The notes under the pieces: generated by a model | Seen by the model: the letters and a program-made list of their open reading frames with translations, nothing else | Told to the model about the DNA's origin: nothing | Database searches by the model: none | In this document: positions 54,394-63,297 of the stretch, piece by piece | Layout of the letters: each line of letters opens with the position of its first letter | Numbering within the stretch: position 1 is the stretch's first letter | Position numbers and translations under genes: made by a program | Origin: Arcobacter aquimarinus | GTDB taxonomy: Bacteria > Campylobacterota > Campylobacteria > Campylobacterales > Arcobacteraceae | Direction of reading: 5' to 3' | Assembly: GCF_013177635.1 (NCBI RefSeq) | Contig: NZ_CP030944.1 | Coordinates: forward strand, 620,001 to 684,000 | Length of the DNA: 64,000 nucleotides

Positions 54394-54777
54394 ATGAAAT
54401 TTATTGAAAGTGATAATTTACCTTTAGCAATAGGACCTTATTCTCCTGCTGTAAAAGTAAATGGTATGATTTATACATCTGCACAAGTTCCAGTAACATT
54501 AGATGGAACAATGGTGGAAAGAGATATAAAAGTTCAAACTAGACAAGTTTTATCAAATCTTAGAACATTATTAGAAGATGCAGATAGTGGTATGGAGAAA
54601 GTAATAAAAGTTTCTATTTATTTAGAAAATATAGAAGATTTTGGAGTGGTAAATGTTTTGTTTGCTGAAGCTTTTGGTGAACATAAACCAGCACGTAGTA
54701 CTATTAGTGTAAAAAGTTTGCCAAAAAATTCACTAATAATGGTTGATGCAATAGCATTATCAAATGATTACCATTAA
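54394..54777 (+). CDS. ridA: RidA family deaminase
   Basis: RidA hydrolyses reactive enamine/imine intermediates from PLP enzymes. The 127-residue protein has GPYSPAVKVNGMIYTSAQVPV near the N-terminus, the active-site arginine in KPARSTISVKSLP and the C-terminal MVDAIAL. Typical of the RidA/YjgF group. An AAGGAA ribosome site precedes the ATG. Confidence 0.94.
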   Translation: MKFIESDNLPLAIGPYSPAVKVNGMIYTSAQVPVTLDGTMVERDIKVQTRQVLSNLRTLLEDADSGMEKVIKVSIYLENIEDFGVVNVLFAEAFGEHKPARSTISVKSLPKNSLIMVDAIALSNDYH

Positions 54778-54796
54778 AAGTATTAAGGCTTAAAGA

Positions 54797-54894
54797 AAGT
54801 TTAAACTAAAATAAGATACTATTCCGGTTCGAAAAATAGAGTTAGTATGACAATATATGAACCTAGCATATAGAATTGAATTAGAGGAAGAAAG
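54797..54894 (+). promoter_or_regulatory. rplU leader with possible paired structures
   Basis: The 117-base gap before rplU has a GATACTAT -10-like box and small complementary pieces: CTATT/AATAG near 54819-54839, ATACTA/TAGTAT near 54817-54848, and GGTTC (54826-54830) against GAACC (54859-54863). These could make alternative hairpins for autogenous control of L21, but the evidence is weak. Confidence 0.35.
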
Positions 54895-55212
54895 ATGTAC
54901 GCAATTATTAAGTGTGGTGGAAAACAGTATAAAGTTTCTGAGGGTGATATCTTAGATATTGATTATACTGGAAAAGCTGCTAAAGAAACTTTAGAAATTA
55001 CTGATGTTTTAGCTTTAAACAACGGTGAGTTAAAAACTGGTGATGCAGTTGCAAATGCAAAAGTAGAAGCAGTTGTAGTATTAGACGGTACTGGTGTAAA
55101 TAGAGCTAAAAAAGTAATCATTTACAAAAAAAGAAGAAGAAAAGATTCTAAATTAAAAAGAGGTTTTAGAAAAAGCTTCACTAAAATTAGAATTACTAAA
55201 ATTGCTGCATAA
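54895..55212 (+). CDS. rplU: Ribosomal protein bL21
   Basis: The 105-residue protein starts MYAIIKCGGKQYKVSEGD and ends with the basic KKRRRKDSKLKRGFRKSFTKIRI, typical of L21, which binds 23S rRNA. It is followed by rpmA in the standard order, with an AGAGGAAG ribosome site. Confidence 0.98.
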   Translation: MYAIIKCGGKQYKVSEGDILDIDYTGKAAKETLEITDVLALNNGELKTGDAVANAKVEAVVVLDGTGVNRAKKVIIYKKRRRKDSKLKRGFRKSFTKIRITKIAA

Positions 55213-55239
55213 GCATAATAAAAGTTAAGGAGAACAATT

Positions 55240-55494
55240 ATGGCTCACAAAAAAGGTCAGGGTAGTACACAGAATAATAGAGACTCAGCTGGTAGAAGAC
55301 TTGGAGTTAAAAAATATGGTGGTGAGGTTGTAAGAGCTGGTAATATCATTATTAGACAAAGAGGTACAAAAGTACATTTAGGTCAAAATGTTGGTATGGG
55401 AAAAGATCATACAATTTATTCTTTAATTGATGGTGTAGTTAAATTTGAAATTAAAGATAAAAAAAGAAAAAAAGTTTCAGTTTACGCTTCGTAA
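55240..55494 (+). CDS. rpmA: Ribosomal protein bL27
   Basis: The 84-residue protein starts [22 protein letters not shown] and has [19 protein letters not shown], the L27 signature; its N-terminal tail reaches the peptidyl transferase centre. No N-terminal pre-sequence of the Firmicutes kind is present. A strong terminator follows. Confidence 0.98.
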   Translation: MAHKKGQGSTQNNRDSAGRRLGVKKYGGEVVRAGNIIIRQRGTKVHLGQNVGMGKDHTIYSLIDGVVKFEIKDKKRKKVSVYAS

Positions 55495-55516
55495 TTCTGA
55501 ACTTATTTGTTTTTTT

Positions 55517-55551
55517 AAAGGGTGTATGGCTTTGCCTACACCCTTTTTTTA
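55517..55551 (+). terminator. Terminator after rpmA
   Basis: AAAGGGTGTA (55517-55526) pairs with TACACCCTTT (55537-55546), with an inner GGC/GCC, followed by a T run. Confidence 0.95.
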
Positions 55552-55637
55552 TTTAAAATAAAATAATTAATTAAAAGTTAATAGTTAAAACAAAGGTTTT
55601 ACTTTTAGTTTTTAAGTATTTATTAAAAGGAATTTAT

Positions 55638-56747
55638 ATGTTTATAGATAGCGCTAGATTTTCAGTTACATCTGGAAAAGGTGGACAGGGATGTGCAGCA
55701 TTTAGACGAGAGAAGTTTGTAGTAAAAGGTGGACCTGATGGAGGAGATGGTGGAAAAGGTGGAGATGTCTATTTTTTAGTTGACAATAACACTGATACTT
55801 TATCAAATTATAAAGGTAGAAAATTTTTCAAAGCTGATAATGGTAAACAAGGATTAGGTGGAAGAATGACTGGAAAGTCAGGTGAACATCTTGTTTTAAT
55901 AGTTCCTCCTGGAACACAAGTAATTGATGATGAAACGAATGAAATTATTTTTGATTTAGTAGAGGTTGGAGAAAAAGTTTTATTTTTAGAAGGTGGAAAA
56001 GGTGGACTTGGAAATGTGCATTTTAAAAACTCAAGAAATCAAAGACCAACATATTTTCAACCAGGACTTCCAGGACAGCTTAGAAAAATTAGGCTGGAAC
56101 TTAAATTGATTGCAGATGTAGGACTTGTTGGATATCCAAATGTTGGAAAATCAACTTTAATTTCAGTTACATCAAATGCATCTCCTGAAATTGCAAATTA
56201 TGAGTTTACAACTTTAACTCCAAAATTAGGAGTTGTTGAAGTTGGAAATTATAACTCTTTTGTTATGGCTGATATTCCAGGAATTATTGATGGTGCAAGT
56301 GAAGGACGAGGTTTAGGATTAGAATTTTTAAAACATATTGAAAGAACAAAAACACTTTTATTTGTTATTGATGTTGCAAATTATAGAACAATGATTGATC
56401 AATATAGGGTTTTAAAAGAGGAAGTTTCAAAATTCTCAGGTGAATTAGCAAAAAGAAATTATGCAATAGTGTTAAGTAAAATAGATGGTTACATTGGTGA
56501 AAATTTAGAAGAAGATATTAATAAATTTATTGAAGATATTGGTTTAGAAGTTTCAAAAACAAATGAATTTAAATTTGAAGGTGATTATCCATATTTTATT
56601 CAAGATTTAGTTTATTCAAGATTTGATAATACTAAACCATATTTTGTTTTACCTATTTCATCTTTAACTAAACTGAATTTAAAATCACTTGGATTTGCTT
56701 TATATAATTTATTAGAACAGGGTAAAGATGAAAAGATTAGTAATTAA
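55638..56747 (+). CDS. obg: Obg family GTPase
   Basis: Obg is a GTPase linked to ribosome assembly and stress. The N-terminal glycine-rich Obg fold has [12 protein letters not shown] and [11 protein letters not shown]; the G domain (about 160-330) has [37 protein letters not shown]. Length 369; the Obg C-terminal extension is short. Its last 20 bases overlap proB. Confidence 0.97.
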   Translation: MFIDSARFSVTSGKGGQGCAAFRREKFVVKGGPDGGDGGKGGDVYFLVDNNTDTLSNYKGRKFFKADNGKQGLGGRMTGKSGEHLVLIVPPGTQVIDDETNEIIFDLVEVGEKVLFLEGGKGGLGNVHFKNSRNQRPTYFQPGLPGQLRKIRLELKLIADVGLVGYPNVGKSTLISVTSNASPEIANYEFTTLTPKLGVVEVGNYNSFVMADIPGIIDGASEGRGLGLEFLKHIERTKTLLFVIDVANYRTMIDQYRVLKEEVSKFSGELAKRNYAIVLSKIDGYIGENLEEDINKFIEDIGLEVSKTNEFKFEGDYPYFIQDLVYSRFDNTKPYFVLPISSLTKLNLKSLGFALYNLLEQGKDEKISN

Positions 56748-57498
56748 GGTAGGAACAGCTGTTTTAACTCAAGATGGACAATTAGCTCTTGATAGAATGG
56801 AAAACTTAGTAAAATTAATAGCTAAATTAAAAAATGAAAAAAATTTAGAAGTTATTTTGGTATCTTCAGGTGCTGTTGGTGCTGGATTTACTTCTTTAAA
56901 ATTAGACAAAAAAATATTAGCAAACAAACAAGCATTAGCTGCGATTGGACAACCCCTATTACTTAAACATTATAAAAAAAGGTTTAAGGAGTATAATATT
57001 ACTTGTGCTCAAATGCTTTTTATCGGAGATGATTTTGATTCTAGAAAAAGAACTAAAAACGCTCAAAATGTAATGGAAATTTTACTTGAGAATAAAATTC
57101 TTCCAATTATAAATGAAAATGATGTTATAGCAACAGAAGAACTTGTTTTTGGAGATAATGATCAACTTGCAGCTCATGTTGCTTACCATTTTAAAGCAGA
57201 TATGTTAGCAATTTTATCAGATATCGATGGGTATTATAATAAAAATCCAAGAGAATTTACAGATGCAGAGTTACAAAAATTTGTTTATGAAATTAAAGAA
57301 GAAGATTTACAAATGAAGCATAGTGCAAATTCTGAATTTGCAACAGGTGGAATAGTTACAAAATTGAAAGCAGCTAATTTTTTAATGCAAAGAGAAATTC
57401 CTATGTATCTATCTTCAGGTTTTGATTTAACTAATGCTTATGATTTTTTATTTGATGGAAATCATAAAAGCGGAACAATTTTCCAAGTAAAAAAATAA
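56728..57498 (+). CDS. proB: Glutamate 5-kinase
   Basis: ProB makes gamma-glutamyl phosphate for proline synthesis. The amino-acid kinase domain has [38 protein letters not shown] and [13 protein letters not shown]. The 256 residues lack the C-terminal PUA domain, as in other Campylobacterota. The ATG lies within the end of obg. Confidence 0.95.
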   Translation: MKRLVIKVGTAVLTQDGQLALDRMENLVKLIAKLKNEKNLEVILVSSGAVGAGFTSLKLDKKILANKQALAAIGQPLLLKHYKKRFKEYNITCAQMLFIGDDFDSRKRTKNAQNVMEILLENKILPIINENDVIATEELVFGDNDQLAAHVAYHFKADMLAILSDIDGYYNKNPREFTDAELQKFVYEIKEEDLQMKHSANSEFATGGIVTKLKAANFLMQREIPMYLSSGFDLTNAYDFLFDGNHKSGTIFQVKK

Positions 57499-57507
57499 GG
57501 AATATTT

Positions 57508-58428
57508 ATGAGTAAAAGAATTTTATTTATGGGAACTCCAGATTATGCAACAACTATTTTTAAAGAGTTGTTAGATAGTAATTATGAAGTTGTAGGATTA
57601 TTTACTCAACCTGATAAACCAGTTGGAAGGAAACAGATTTTAACTCCTCCTCATATAAAACAGTTTTGTATAGATGAAAAAATTAATTTACCAATTTATC
57701 AACCATTAAAGTTAAAAAATAATGAAGAAGCTAAAAAACAAATAGAAGATTTGAAACCTGATTTTATAATTGTTGCTGCTTATGGTCAAATCTTACCCAA
57801 AGAAATTTTAGATATCGCACCTTGCATAAATCTTCATGCTTCTTTATTGCCAAAATATAGAGGAGCTAGTCCTATCCAAGAATCACTTTTAAATGATGAT
57901 AAGTTTACAGGTGTTACTTCTATGCTTATGGAAGAAGGGCTTGATAGTGGAGATATATTAGCACTTCAATATTTGAAAATTACACATAATATGGAAGTTT
58001 TAGAAGCTTTTGAAAAATTATCACAGATTGCTGCAAAACTTACCATTTTAACATTGGATAATTTTGAAAATATAAAACCTCTAAAACAAAATGAATCAGA
58101 TGTTAGTTTTTGTAAAAAAATTAAAAAAGAAGATGGTTTAGTAAATTTTTTAAATGCAAAAAAATTATATTTAAAGTATAAAGCTTACTCTTTTTGGCCT
58201 GGTATTTTTTTAGAATCAGAATTAAAATTAAAAGATATAGAGTTAATTGAAGAAAATTCAAATAATAACCTGGGAATAATTTTAGAAATAAACAAAGACT
58301 TTATAGTTATTGGATGTAAAAAAGGAAGTTTAAAAATCAAAACTTTACAAGCTCCATCTAAAAAAGCAATAAATGCAGTTGATTATGTGCGAGGTCAAAG
58401 ATTAGAAGTTGGAAGTGTTTTAATTTAG
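57508..58428 (+). CDS. fmt: Methionyl-tRNA formyltransferase
   Basis: Fmt formylates initiator Met-tRNA. The N-terminal domain has FMGTPDYATTIFKEL, the catalytic NLHASLLPKYRGASPIQ (N, H) and D in GLDSGDIL, followed by the short C-terminal OB-type domain. Length 306. It is the last gene of the obg-proB-fmt series. A long palindrome covers its stop codon. Confidence 0.96.
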   Translation: MSKRILFMGTPDYATTIFKELLDSNYEVVGLFTQPDKPVGRKQILTPPHIKQFCIDEKINLPIYQPLKLKNNEEAKKQIEDLKPDFIIVAAYGQILPKEILDIAPCINLHASLLPKYRGASPIQESLLNDDKFTGVTSMLMEEGLDSGDILALQYLKITHNMEVLEAFEKLSQIAAKLTILTLDNFENIKPLKQNESDVSFCKKIKKEDGLVNFLNAKKLYLKYKAYSFWPGIFLESELKLKDIELIEENSNNNLGIILEINKDFIVIGCKKGSLKIKTLQAPSKKAINAVDYVRGQRLEVGSVLI

Positions 58429-58446
58429 CGTAAATTTACGCTAAAT
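58423..58446. repeat. 24-base perfect palindrome at convergent fmt/transporter ends
   Basis: ATTTAGCGTAAA is followed at once by its reverse complement TTTACGCTAAAT, covering both stop codons. There is no T run after either side, so a normal terminator is not obvious, though it may still slow RNA polymerase. Confidence 0.6.
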
Positions 58447-59329
58447 ATGATACGAAAATTGGTATAGTAACTAAACTTATTAAAACACCTAATACTAAAG
58501 AATTTATTGCAATTTTTTCATCTAATCCACCTTTTATAGCTAAGACTGTGGCCATTGTCATAGGTGGCATTGCAACTTCAATTATAGTTACTTTTACCCA
58601 AGTTTGATCAATTCCATAAAAATATTTAAATCCAATAAGAATAATTATAGGAATAATAAGCATCTTTAAAATAACTGCTACAGATACAATATGTAATCTT
58701 GCAAAAATATGTTTTACTTCAAGTTTCATTCCAATTGCAATCATAGCAAGAGGAACTAGTGTTGACCCAAGAGTTTCAGATGTTAACATTATAAAATTTG
58801 GTATTTCAAAATTTTTCATAAAAATAGTTACAAAAAACATAATTGCAGGAGGAAATAAAAAAATAGATTTTGAAATTGATTTTAAACTATTTTTTTTACC
58901 ACTTCCCCACGTGATAATAAACATACCAATAGAAACTAACAATAAAAAAGAACCAAATATATCATAAATCAATGCATAAACAACAAAGTCTTGTCCATAA
59001 AACGCATCGATATAAGAGAACCCAATAAATGATGTATTTCCGAAAGTTGCCATAATCATAAAAGTTGCAAGGTATAATTTATTCAATTTCATAGCTTTAC
59101 CAATAAAATAGGCAAATAAAAGATTAAATAAAATAAAACAAATAAACATAAAAATTAAGCCGACGATTCTTTCATCTAAAGTTAAGGGATAAATTTTTGA
59201 AAATACAATAGCAGGAAGAGAAAAATAAATTACAAAATCTACCAATTGTTTAGAATTATCTTGGAAAGCCAACTTAAATAAATATCCTAAAAGTAAATAT
59301 ATTGCAATTGGCAAAATAGGCTCTATCAT
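58436..59329 (-). CDS. AEC family transporter
   Basis: The 297-residue protein has about 10 hydrophobic segments, and the layout fits auxin efflux carrier (AEC) family permeases: FATFGNTSFIGFSYIDAFYG and VPLAMIAIGMKLEVKHIF. Substrate could be an organic acid or amino acid, not known. An AAAGG ribosome site precedes the ATG. It is divergent from birA. Confidence 0.85.
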   Translation of the reverse strand: MIEPILPIAIYLLLGYLFKLAFQDNSKQLVDFVIYFSLPAIVFSKIYPLTLDERIVGLIFMFICFILFNLLFAYFIGKAMKLNKLYLATFMIMATFGNTSFIGFSYIDAFYGQDFVVYALIYDIFGSFLLLVSIGMFIITWGSGKKNSLKSISKSIFLFPPAIMFFVTIFMKNFEIPNFIMLTSETLGSTLVPLAMIAIGMKLEVKHIFARLHIVSVAVILKMLIIPIIILIGFKYFYGIDQTWVKVTIIEVAMPPMTMATVLAIKGGLDEKIAINSLVLGVLISLVTIPIFVSYLA

Positions 59330-59382
59330 TGTATACCTTTTTAAAATGATTATAATTAATAAAATCTTCTATTTTAATTATG

Positions 59383-59388
59383 TATAAT
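59383..59388 (+). promoter_or_regulatory. birA -10 box, leaderless geometry
   Basis: TATAAT ends 6 bases before the ATG at 59395, the same spacing as at dnaG. An in-frame ATG at 59380 lies upstream of this box and so would not be in the transcript. Confidence 0.55.
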
Positions 59389-59394
59389 CAAAAA

Positions 59395-60030
59395 ATGAAG
59401 ATTATAAGATTAAATGAAGTTACTTCTACTCATACATATTTAAAAGAGTATATTTCTAAAAATGGTTTTATCGAACCTATATGTATTTTAACTGATTATC
59501 AAACAAATGGAATTGGTAGTAGAGGTAATTCTTGGAGTGGGAAAAAGGGGAATCTTTTTTTTTCTTTTGCTTACACTAAAAATTATTTCCCTAATGATTT
59601 ACCAATTCAAACTATTTCAATTTATGTTTCTTATATTTTAAAAAATTGTTTAAAACAACTAGGTTCTAAAATATGGATTAAATGGCCTAATGATTTTTAT
59701 ATTGAAGATAAAAAAATAGGAGGTACTATTACAAATTTATCAGGTAATATAGTTTATTGTGGAATAGGTATAAACTTACTTGATGTGGAAAAAGAGTTTG
59801 GTAAATTAGATATCAAAATAGAAGTAGATAGTGTGTTAGAAAGTTATTTCTTAGAAATAGAAAAAAAGATTTCATGGAAGCAAATATTTAGTGATTTTAA
59901 GATAGAATTTCAACTTAGCAAAAAGTTCCAAACAACCATAGACGATCAAAAAGTTTCACTCGAAAATGCGATGTTAAATGAAGATGGTTCAATACAAGTA
60001 AACAATAAAAAGGTATTTAGTTTAAGATGA
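59395..60030 (+). CDS. birA: Biotin protein ligase, catalytic type without HTH
   Basis: BirA attaches biotin to acetyl-CoA carboxylase. MKIIRLNEVTSTHTYLKEYI begins the catalytic domain, with the GIGSRGNSWSGKKGNLFFS active loop and WPNDFYIEDKKIGG. The 211 residues lack an N-terminal DNA-binding domain, so it cannot act as a classical biotin repressor. The ATG at 59395 is preferred to one at 59380. The gene overlaps parA by 4 bases. Confidence 0.92.
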   Translation: MKIIRLNEVTSTHTYLKEYISKNGFIEPICILTDYQTNGIGSRGNSWSGKKGNLFFSFAYTKNYFPNDLPIQTISIYVSYILKNCLKQLGSKIWIKWPNDFYIEDKKIGGTITNLSGNIVYCGIGINLLDVEKEFGKLDIKIEVDSVLESYFLEIEKKISWKQIFSDFKIEFQLSKKFQTTIDDQKVSLENAMLNEDGSIQVNNKKVFSLR

Positions 60031-60803
60031 CAGAAATTATTTCAATAGCTAATCAAAAAGGTGGAGTGGGTAAAACTACTACTGCTGTAAACTTAAGTGC
60101 TGCTCTTGCATTAGAAGGTAAAAAAGTATTATTAATAGATGCAGATCCACAAGCAAATGCAACTACATCTTTGGGATTTCATAGAGACACTTATGAATAC
60201 AATATTTATCATGTAATGTTAGGAACAAAAGAATTAAGCGAAATTATTTTAGATTCAGAAATAGAGAATTTAAAAGTTGCACCTTCTAATATTGGTTTAG
60301 TAGGAATAGAAAAAGAGTTTTATAAAAATACAAAAGAAAGAGAATTAGTTTTAAAAAGAAAAATTGATCCAATTAAAAAAGATTATGATTATATAATAAT
60401 CGACTCACCTCCTGCGCTTGGACCAATTACAATAAATACTTTAAGTGCTTCAACTTCGGTATTAATTCCTATTCAATGTGAGTTTTTTGCTCTAGAAGGT
60501 TTGGCACAGTTATTAAATACTATTAAACTAGTAAAACAAACAATAAATCAATCTTTACAAATAAGAGGTTTTTTACCTACAATGTATAGTGCGCAAAATA
60601 ATCTTTCAAAACAGGTTTTTGCAGATTTAGCTCAACATTTTGAAAATAAATTATTCAAAATTGATGAAAATTCATATGTTGTTATTCCAAGAAATGTTAA
60701 ATTAGCAGAAAGTCCAAGTTTTGGTAAACCAATTATGCTTTATGATACAAATTCAAGTGGTACAAAAGCTTATACAAATTTAGCAAGAGCAATTGCTGGT
60801 TAA
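60027..60803 (+). CDS. parA: Chromosome partition ATPase ParA
   Basis: ParA/Soj moves the origin region with ParB. The deviant Walker A KGGVGKTTTAVNLSAALA is at about residues 11-28, with DADPQANATTSLG and DYIIIDSPPALGP. Length 258, chromosomal type. It overlaps birA by 4 bases and is followed by parB. Confidence 0.96.
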   Translation: MTEIISIANQKGGVGKTTTAVNLSAALALEGKKVLLIDADPQANATTSLGFHRDTYEYNIYHVMLGTKELSEIILDSEIENLKVAPSNIGLVGIEKEFYKNTKERELVLKRKIDPIKKDYDYIIIDSPPALGPITINTLSASTSVLIPIQCEFFALEGLAQLLNTIKLVKQTINQSLQIRGFLPTMYSAQNNLSKQVFADLAQHFENKLFKIDENSYVVIPRNVKLAESPSFGKPIMLYDTNSSGTKAYTNLARAIAG

Positions 60804-60823
60804 TTTTTTAATAGGAAATTTTT

Positions 60824-61681
60824 ATGGCATTAGGTAGAGGATTAGGAGAATTATTAGGAGAAGTTGAATCAGCTTATGAGAATTCAACGGGAAATACTAA
60901 ATCAGGTATAAGAAAAATAGATGTTTCAGCAATAAAAGCTAATCCAAATCAACCAAGAAAAATATTTGATGAAGAAAAATTACAAGAATTAAGTGAATCT
61001 ATAAAAGAACATGGTTTATTGCAGCCAGTGGTTGTAGTAGAAAATAGTGATGGGAAATTTACATTAGTTGCTGGTGAAAGAAGATTAAGAGCTCATAAAA
61101 TTGCAAAAATAGATAAAATTAAAGCAATTATAATTGATGCTGATGATTTTAAATTAAGAGAACTAGCATTAATTGAAAATATTCAACGAGATGATTTAAA
61201 TATTATTGAATTAGCTTATTGTTATGCTCAATTACTCAATGAACATAATATTACACATGAAGAATTATCAAAAAAAGTTTTCAAAAGTAGAGCTTCTATT
61301 ACTAATACTTTAAGATTATTGCAATTAAACTCTTATGTTCAACAACTTTTAGCAACTGAAAAGATAAGTGCAGGTCATGCAAAAGTTATGATTGGACTTA
61401 CAAATGATGAACAAAAAATGGTTGCTGATTCAATTATTGGACAAAAACTTTCAGTAAGAGAAACAGAGAAATTAGTTAAAGAACTAAAAGAAAAAACTAA
61501 TGAAAAATCAAAAAAAGAGAAAAATCAACAATCATATAATATAGCACCATTAAAAAATTTGATGGGAAAACTACAAGAGAGTAATTTAAAAGTTAAAGTT
61601 GAAAAAAACTACTTTAAGATTGAATTCAATTCACAAGAAGATATTGATAAAATCACTAGTTACTTTAATCTACAATCGTAA
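60824..61681 (+). CDS. parB: Chromosome partition protein ParB
   Basis: ParB binds parS sites and spreads along DNA using CTP. The N-terminal domain has GRGLGELLGE, ANPNQPRKIFDEE, GLLQPVVVV, and the CTP-binding VAGERRLRAHKIA; the HTH part has LSKKVFKSRASITNTLRLLQL. Length 285. It lies before the ATP synthase genes as in other Campylobacterota. No convincing parS site is visible in the window. Confidence 0.95.
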   Translation: MALGRGLGELLGEVESAYENSTGNTKSGIRKIDVSAIKANPNQPRKIFDEEKLQELSESIKEHGLLQPVVVVENSDGKFTLVAGERRLRAHKIAKIDKIKAIIIDADDFKLRELALIENIQRDDLNIIELAYCYAQLLNEHNITHEELSKKVFKSRASITNTLRLLQLNSYVQQLLATEKISAGHAKVMIGLTNDEQKMVADSIIGQKLSVRETEKLVKELKEKTNEKSKKEKNQQSYNIAPLKNLMGKLQESNLKVKVEKNYFKIEFNSQEDIDKITSYFNLQS

Positions 61682-61794
61682 CAAAATTTAAAAAAATAAA
61701 ATCTAATTTTTTCTTTTAATAAAAATTTATAGTTTATTTCGCTAAAATATTTGAGTTTTAGTTAAACTAAACTGTAAAAAATATGGAGGAATGA

Positions 61795-62217
61795 ATGTTA
61801 GACATAAGTCCTGTATTATTGCTTAGCTCTGGTATCATCTTTCTTTTAGTTGTTGCTAGACTAAACAGTTGTCTTTTCAAACCATTATTAAAGCATATGG
61901 ATGATAGAGCAGCTTCTATAAAAAAAGATTTAGAAGATGCAAAATCAAATAGTGCAGATGTAGATGGTTTGTTAGCTGAAGCAAATGATATCATTTCTAA
62001 AGCTAAAAAAGAAGCAGCTGTAATTAGAGAACAAGCTTATAAGGAAGCAAAAGATAGTGCTGACGCAAAACTTGCAAGTGCTAAATCTAATTTAGAAGCA
62101 AAATCTGCTGAATTTGCTAGAAACTTACAAGATGAGACTAAAGCTCTAAGAGATTCTTTAGTATCTTCTATGCCTCAATTTAATGAGAGCCTAAAAGCTA
62201 AGCTTAGCTCAATTTAA
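61795..62217 (+). CDS. atpF': ATP synthase subunit b'
   Basis: The 140-residue protein has one N-terminal membrane helix (SSGIIFLLVVARLN) and a long amphipathic alpha helix of the F-type stator. A second b gene follows at once, so this is the b' form. The start at 61795 has GGAGG 5 bases upstream. A dyad TTTAGTTAAACTAAA lies at 61757-61771. Confidence 0.9.
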   Translation: MLDISPVLLLSSGIIFLLVVARLNSCLFKPLLKHMDDRAASIKKDLEDAKSNSADVDGLLAEANDIISKAKKEAAVIREQAYKEAKDSADAKLASAKSNLEAKSAEFARNLQDETKALRDSLVSSMPQFNESLKAKLSSI

Positions 62218-62230
62218 AGGGATTGAAAAT

Positions 62231-62746
62231 ATGAAAAGAATGTTATTACTTGGGCTAGCTTTAGTTCCTGTTGCATTATTTGCAAGCGAAGGTGCGGAAA
62301 CAAACTATGATATAGTTCAAAGAACCGTTAACTTTATAATATTTGCTGCTATTTTATGGTATTTACTTGCTGATAAAATTAAAGCATTTTTTTCTGCTAG
62401 ATCTTTATCTATTCAAGCAGAACTTGATAAAGTACAAGATACTTTAAAAGCTTCTCAAGATAAAGTAGCAGATGCACAAAAGAAACTAGAAGAAGCTAAA
62501 AAGATAGCTGCTGAAATTGTTGAAAGTGCGAAAGCTGATGTAGATTCGGTTAAACAAAAAGTTGCAACTGCTGTTGATGTTGATATTGCTAATCTAAATA
62601 AAAATTTAGAAGAGATGATGAAAGTTCAGACATCAAAAGTTAAAAAGCAAGTTGTTGCTGAAGTTCTTGAAGAGCTATTAAGTTCTGAAAATATTAAATT
62701 AACTCAAAGTGAGTTAGCGAATATTGTTCTTAAGAAGGTAGCATAA
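62231..62746 (+). CDS. atpF: ATP synthase subunit b
   Basis: The 171-residue protein has an N-terminal signal-like stretch (LGLALVPVALFASEG), then a membrane helix (TVNFIIFAAILWYLLADKIK) and a long charged helix. The leading extra hydrophobic part is a known feature of b subunits in this group. It overlaps atpH by one base. Confidence 0.92.
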   Translation: MKRMLLLGLALVPVALFASEGAETNYDIVQRTVNFIIFAAILWYLLADKIKAFFSARSLSIQAELDKVQDTLKASQDKVADAQKKLEEAKKIAAEIVESAKADVDSVKQKVATAVDVDIANLNKNLEEMMKVQTSKVKKQVVAEVLEELLSSENIKLTQSELANIVLKKVA

Positions 62747-63276
62747 TGAAAGATTTAGTAGCAAAAAGATATGTAAAAGCTTTAATTGATGGTAGAGATA
62801 GTTCAACTATAAATACTATTAGTAATAAGCTAAATGAAATTTCTTCAGCTTTTGCTGATGAAAAGTTTAATTCTATAATCTCTTCACCAGAAATTTCTTC
62901 TGATTCTAAAGTGAATTTAGTTAATTCTTTAGTTGATGTAATTGATGGTGCTTTAAGTAATTTTATAAAATTACTTGGTGAAAAAAGAAGATTGGATTTA
63001 TTGCCATTTATAGCTAAAGAATTAAATACTCAAATAGCAAAAATGAATAATAGTTATGTTGGTGTTGTTTATACAAATCAAGAATTGTCAAATGATTATG
63101 TATCTTCAATAGAAGAACAATTTAGTAAAAAATTTGATGTTAAATTGTCATTATCACAATCAGTTTGTGAATATGATGGAATTAAAGTAGATATTGATGG
63201 ACTTGGTATTGAAATATCTTTTTCTAAAGATAGATTAAAATCACAGTTAATTGATCATATTTTAAAAGCAGTTTAG
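62746..63276 (+). CDS. atpH: ATP synthase subunit delta
   Basis: The 176-residue delta subunit links the stator to the alpha3beta3 head. Typical parts: AKRYVKALID near the N-terminus, LLGEKRRLDLLPFIAKEL and the C-terminal DIDGLGIEISFSKDRLKSQL. It lies between atpF and atpA, the usual order. Confidence 0.93.
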   Translation: MKDLVAKRYVKALIDGRDSSTINTISNKLNEISSAFADEKFNSIISSPEISSDSKVNLVNSLVDVIDGALSNFIKLLGEKRRLDLLPFIAKELNTQIAKMNNSYVGVVYTNQELSNDYVSSIEEQFSKKFDVKLSLSQSVCEYDGIKVDIDGLGIEISFSKDRLKSQLIDHILKAV

Positions 63277-63297
63277 AACTTATAAAGGAGAAATTGA

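Noticed and set aside
54821-54840. A CCGGTTCGAA sequence resembling the T-arm of a tRNA
   Set aside because: No matching acceptor stem, anticodon arm or CCA end surrounds it; it is part of the rplU leader.
58905-58920. CCACGTGATAA as a possible parS site near parAB
   Set aside because: Only the CACGTG core fits, and it lies inside a transporter gene; the full parS palindrome is missing.
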